DNA of 5,954 bases from Pseudomonadota bacterium. Lineage in GTDB: Bacteria > Pseudomonadota > Alphaproteobacteria > Acetobacterales > Acetobacteraceae. This document shows, in pieces, positions 5,697 through 5,954 of this stretch. Numbering within the stretch: position 1 is the stretch's first letter; each line of letters opens with the position of its first letter. A model generated the notes under the pieces. That model searched no databases and had not been told where the DNA came from. It saw only the letters and a list, made by a program, of their open reading frames with translations. The translations under genes and the position numbers were made by a program. The DNA is taken from the NCBI GenBank assembly GCA_021779655.1, contig JAJYAF010000150.1, positions 1 to 5,954 on the forward strand, read 5' to 3'.

Positions 5697-5897
5697 ATGT
5701 CTGCTCCACGATACCAGAGAATCCCTGACGCCATCGCGTATTCCGGCTTGAGCCGCACCGCGATCTACATTGCCCTGAAGCGCGGCGGAATCATCGCGCG
5801 CAAGTCTGGCAAGGCGACGCTGATCGACCGCGAAAGTCTCGACCGACACCTCGAGAGCCTGCCGCGCGCCGAAATCCGCCTTCCGTCCGCTGCCTGA
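5697..5897 (+). CDS. Small excisionase-like helix-turn-helix DNA-binding protein
   Basis: Protein of 66 residues. About 7-55 is a MerR-like winged helix-turn-helix of the excisionase/AlpA type (HTH_17-like): RIPDAIAYSGLSRTAIYIAL gives the two helices and KRGGIIARKSGKATLIDRES the wing, followed by a helix LDRHLESLP. Nothing else is fused. ATG 5697 is chosen because GGAG (5686-5689) lies seven bases upstream and the domain starts directly after it; the frame is open farther upstream but encodes nothing recognisable there. Downstream of an integrase and in the same direction, it could be the recombination directionality factor or an element regulator. Many such proteins in mobile elements have unproven roles, so the function is inferred from fold and neighbourhood. 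Confidence 0.8.
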   Translation: MSAPRYQRIPDAIAYSGLSRTAIYIALKRGGIIARKSGKATLIDRESLDRHLESLPRAEIRLPSAA

Positions 5898-5907
5898 CAA
5901 AGAGAAA

Positions 5908-5934
5908 CCCCGCCGCGCGGACACGCGGACGGGG
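5908..5934. terminator. GC-rich terminator-like hairpin after the helix-turn-helix gene
   Basis: CCCCG (5908-5912) pairs with CGGGG (5930-5934) and CCGCG (5913-5917) with CGCGG (5924-5928), leaving A5929 bulged and a six-base loop. It begins ten bases past the stop. The plus-strand tail (GCGGAAAATCTCT) is only mildly T-containing. On the minus strand the hairpin is followed by TTTCTCTTT, so it may serve a converging gene beyond the window as well. Confidence 0.5.
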
Positions 5935-5954
5935 CGGAAAATCTCTATCAGGCG

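Noticed and set aside
5548..5751. Plus-strand frame of 67 codons (TTG start) overlapping the start of the helix-turn-helix gene
   Set aside because: No ribosome site, an unusual start codon, no domain, and it overlaps a well supported gene that has its own GGAG site.
5331..5924. A 197-codon minus-strand frame across the integrase end and the small helix-turn-helix gene
   Set aside because: It is antisense to two better supported genes, low in complexity and Arg/Ser-rich, typical of a shadow frame.
1..5954. CRISPR array or complete insertion sequence
   Set aside because: No regularly spaced direct repeats with unique spacers, no transposase-like frame and no terminal inverted repeats with target duplications were seen; the only arrays are the short 10-bp and 12-bp units described.

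Overview
The window looks like Alphaproteobacterial DNA, probably Sphingomonadales. This is inferred from the GC-rich coding sequence, the form of a partial tRNA-Glu(CUC), and the protein families present; no taxonomic marker gene is present. It appears to span a junction between host-type genes (left, about 1-3961) and the integrase-proximal end of an integrative element (right, about 4011-5954).

Left part, all on the minus strand. A GntR/FCD-type regulator (1459-2127) is followed almost without a gap by an MdtG-like DHA1 major facilitator exporter (243-1457), so the two form an operon. A 51-bp imperfect palindrome (2169-2219) sits just upstream of the regulator over a plausible promoter and is the obvious autoregulatory operator. 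A short hairpin with a U-rich tail (171-198) ends the operon. Upstream, 2335-3681 encodes an APC-superfamily permease. Its natural start at 3730 is put out of frame by a run of ten C residues directly after the ATG. The gene is therefore frameshifted, phase-variable, or affected by a sequencing error at a homopolymer.

Junction, 3731-4149 (419 bases without a gene). It holds a long GC-rich inverted repeat around a 12-bp palindrome, three 12-bp tandem units (3914-3945), and the 3' part of a tRNA-Glu(CUC) gene on the minus strand (3962-4010). The anticodon stem-loop is extended by element DNA into a perfect 9-7-9 hairpin (3990-4014), which has the form of a tyrosine-recombinase crossover site. 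Next come two blocks of 10-bp phased GTCC-type decamers (4019-4048 and 4072-4111, plus 4119-4128), good candidates for integrase arm-binding or autoregulatory sites.

Right part, plus strand. A full-length tyrosine recombinase (4150-5439) has a promoter placed so that its mRNA would be leaderless. It is followed by GC-rich hairpins, a possible promoter, a repeat-rich leader (5553-5637), a 66-residue excisionase-like helix-turn-helix protein (5697-5897), and a terminator-like hairpin (5908-5934). Together, the integrase, its attachment site and the small DNA-binding protein make a recombination module. The element's cargo lies beyond the right edge.
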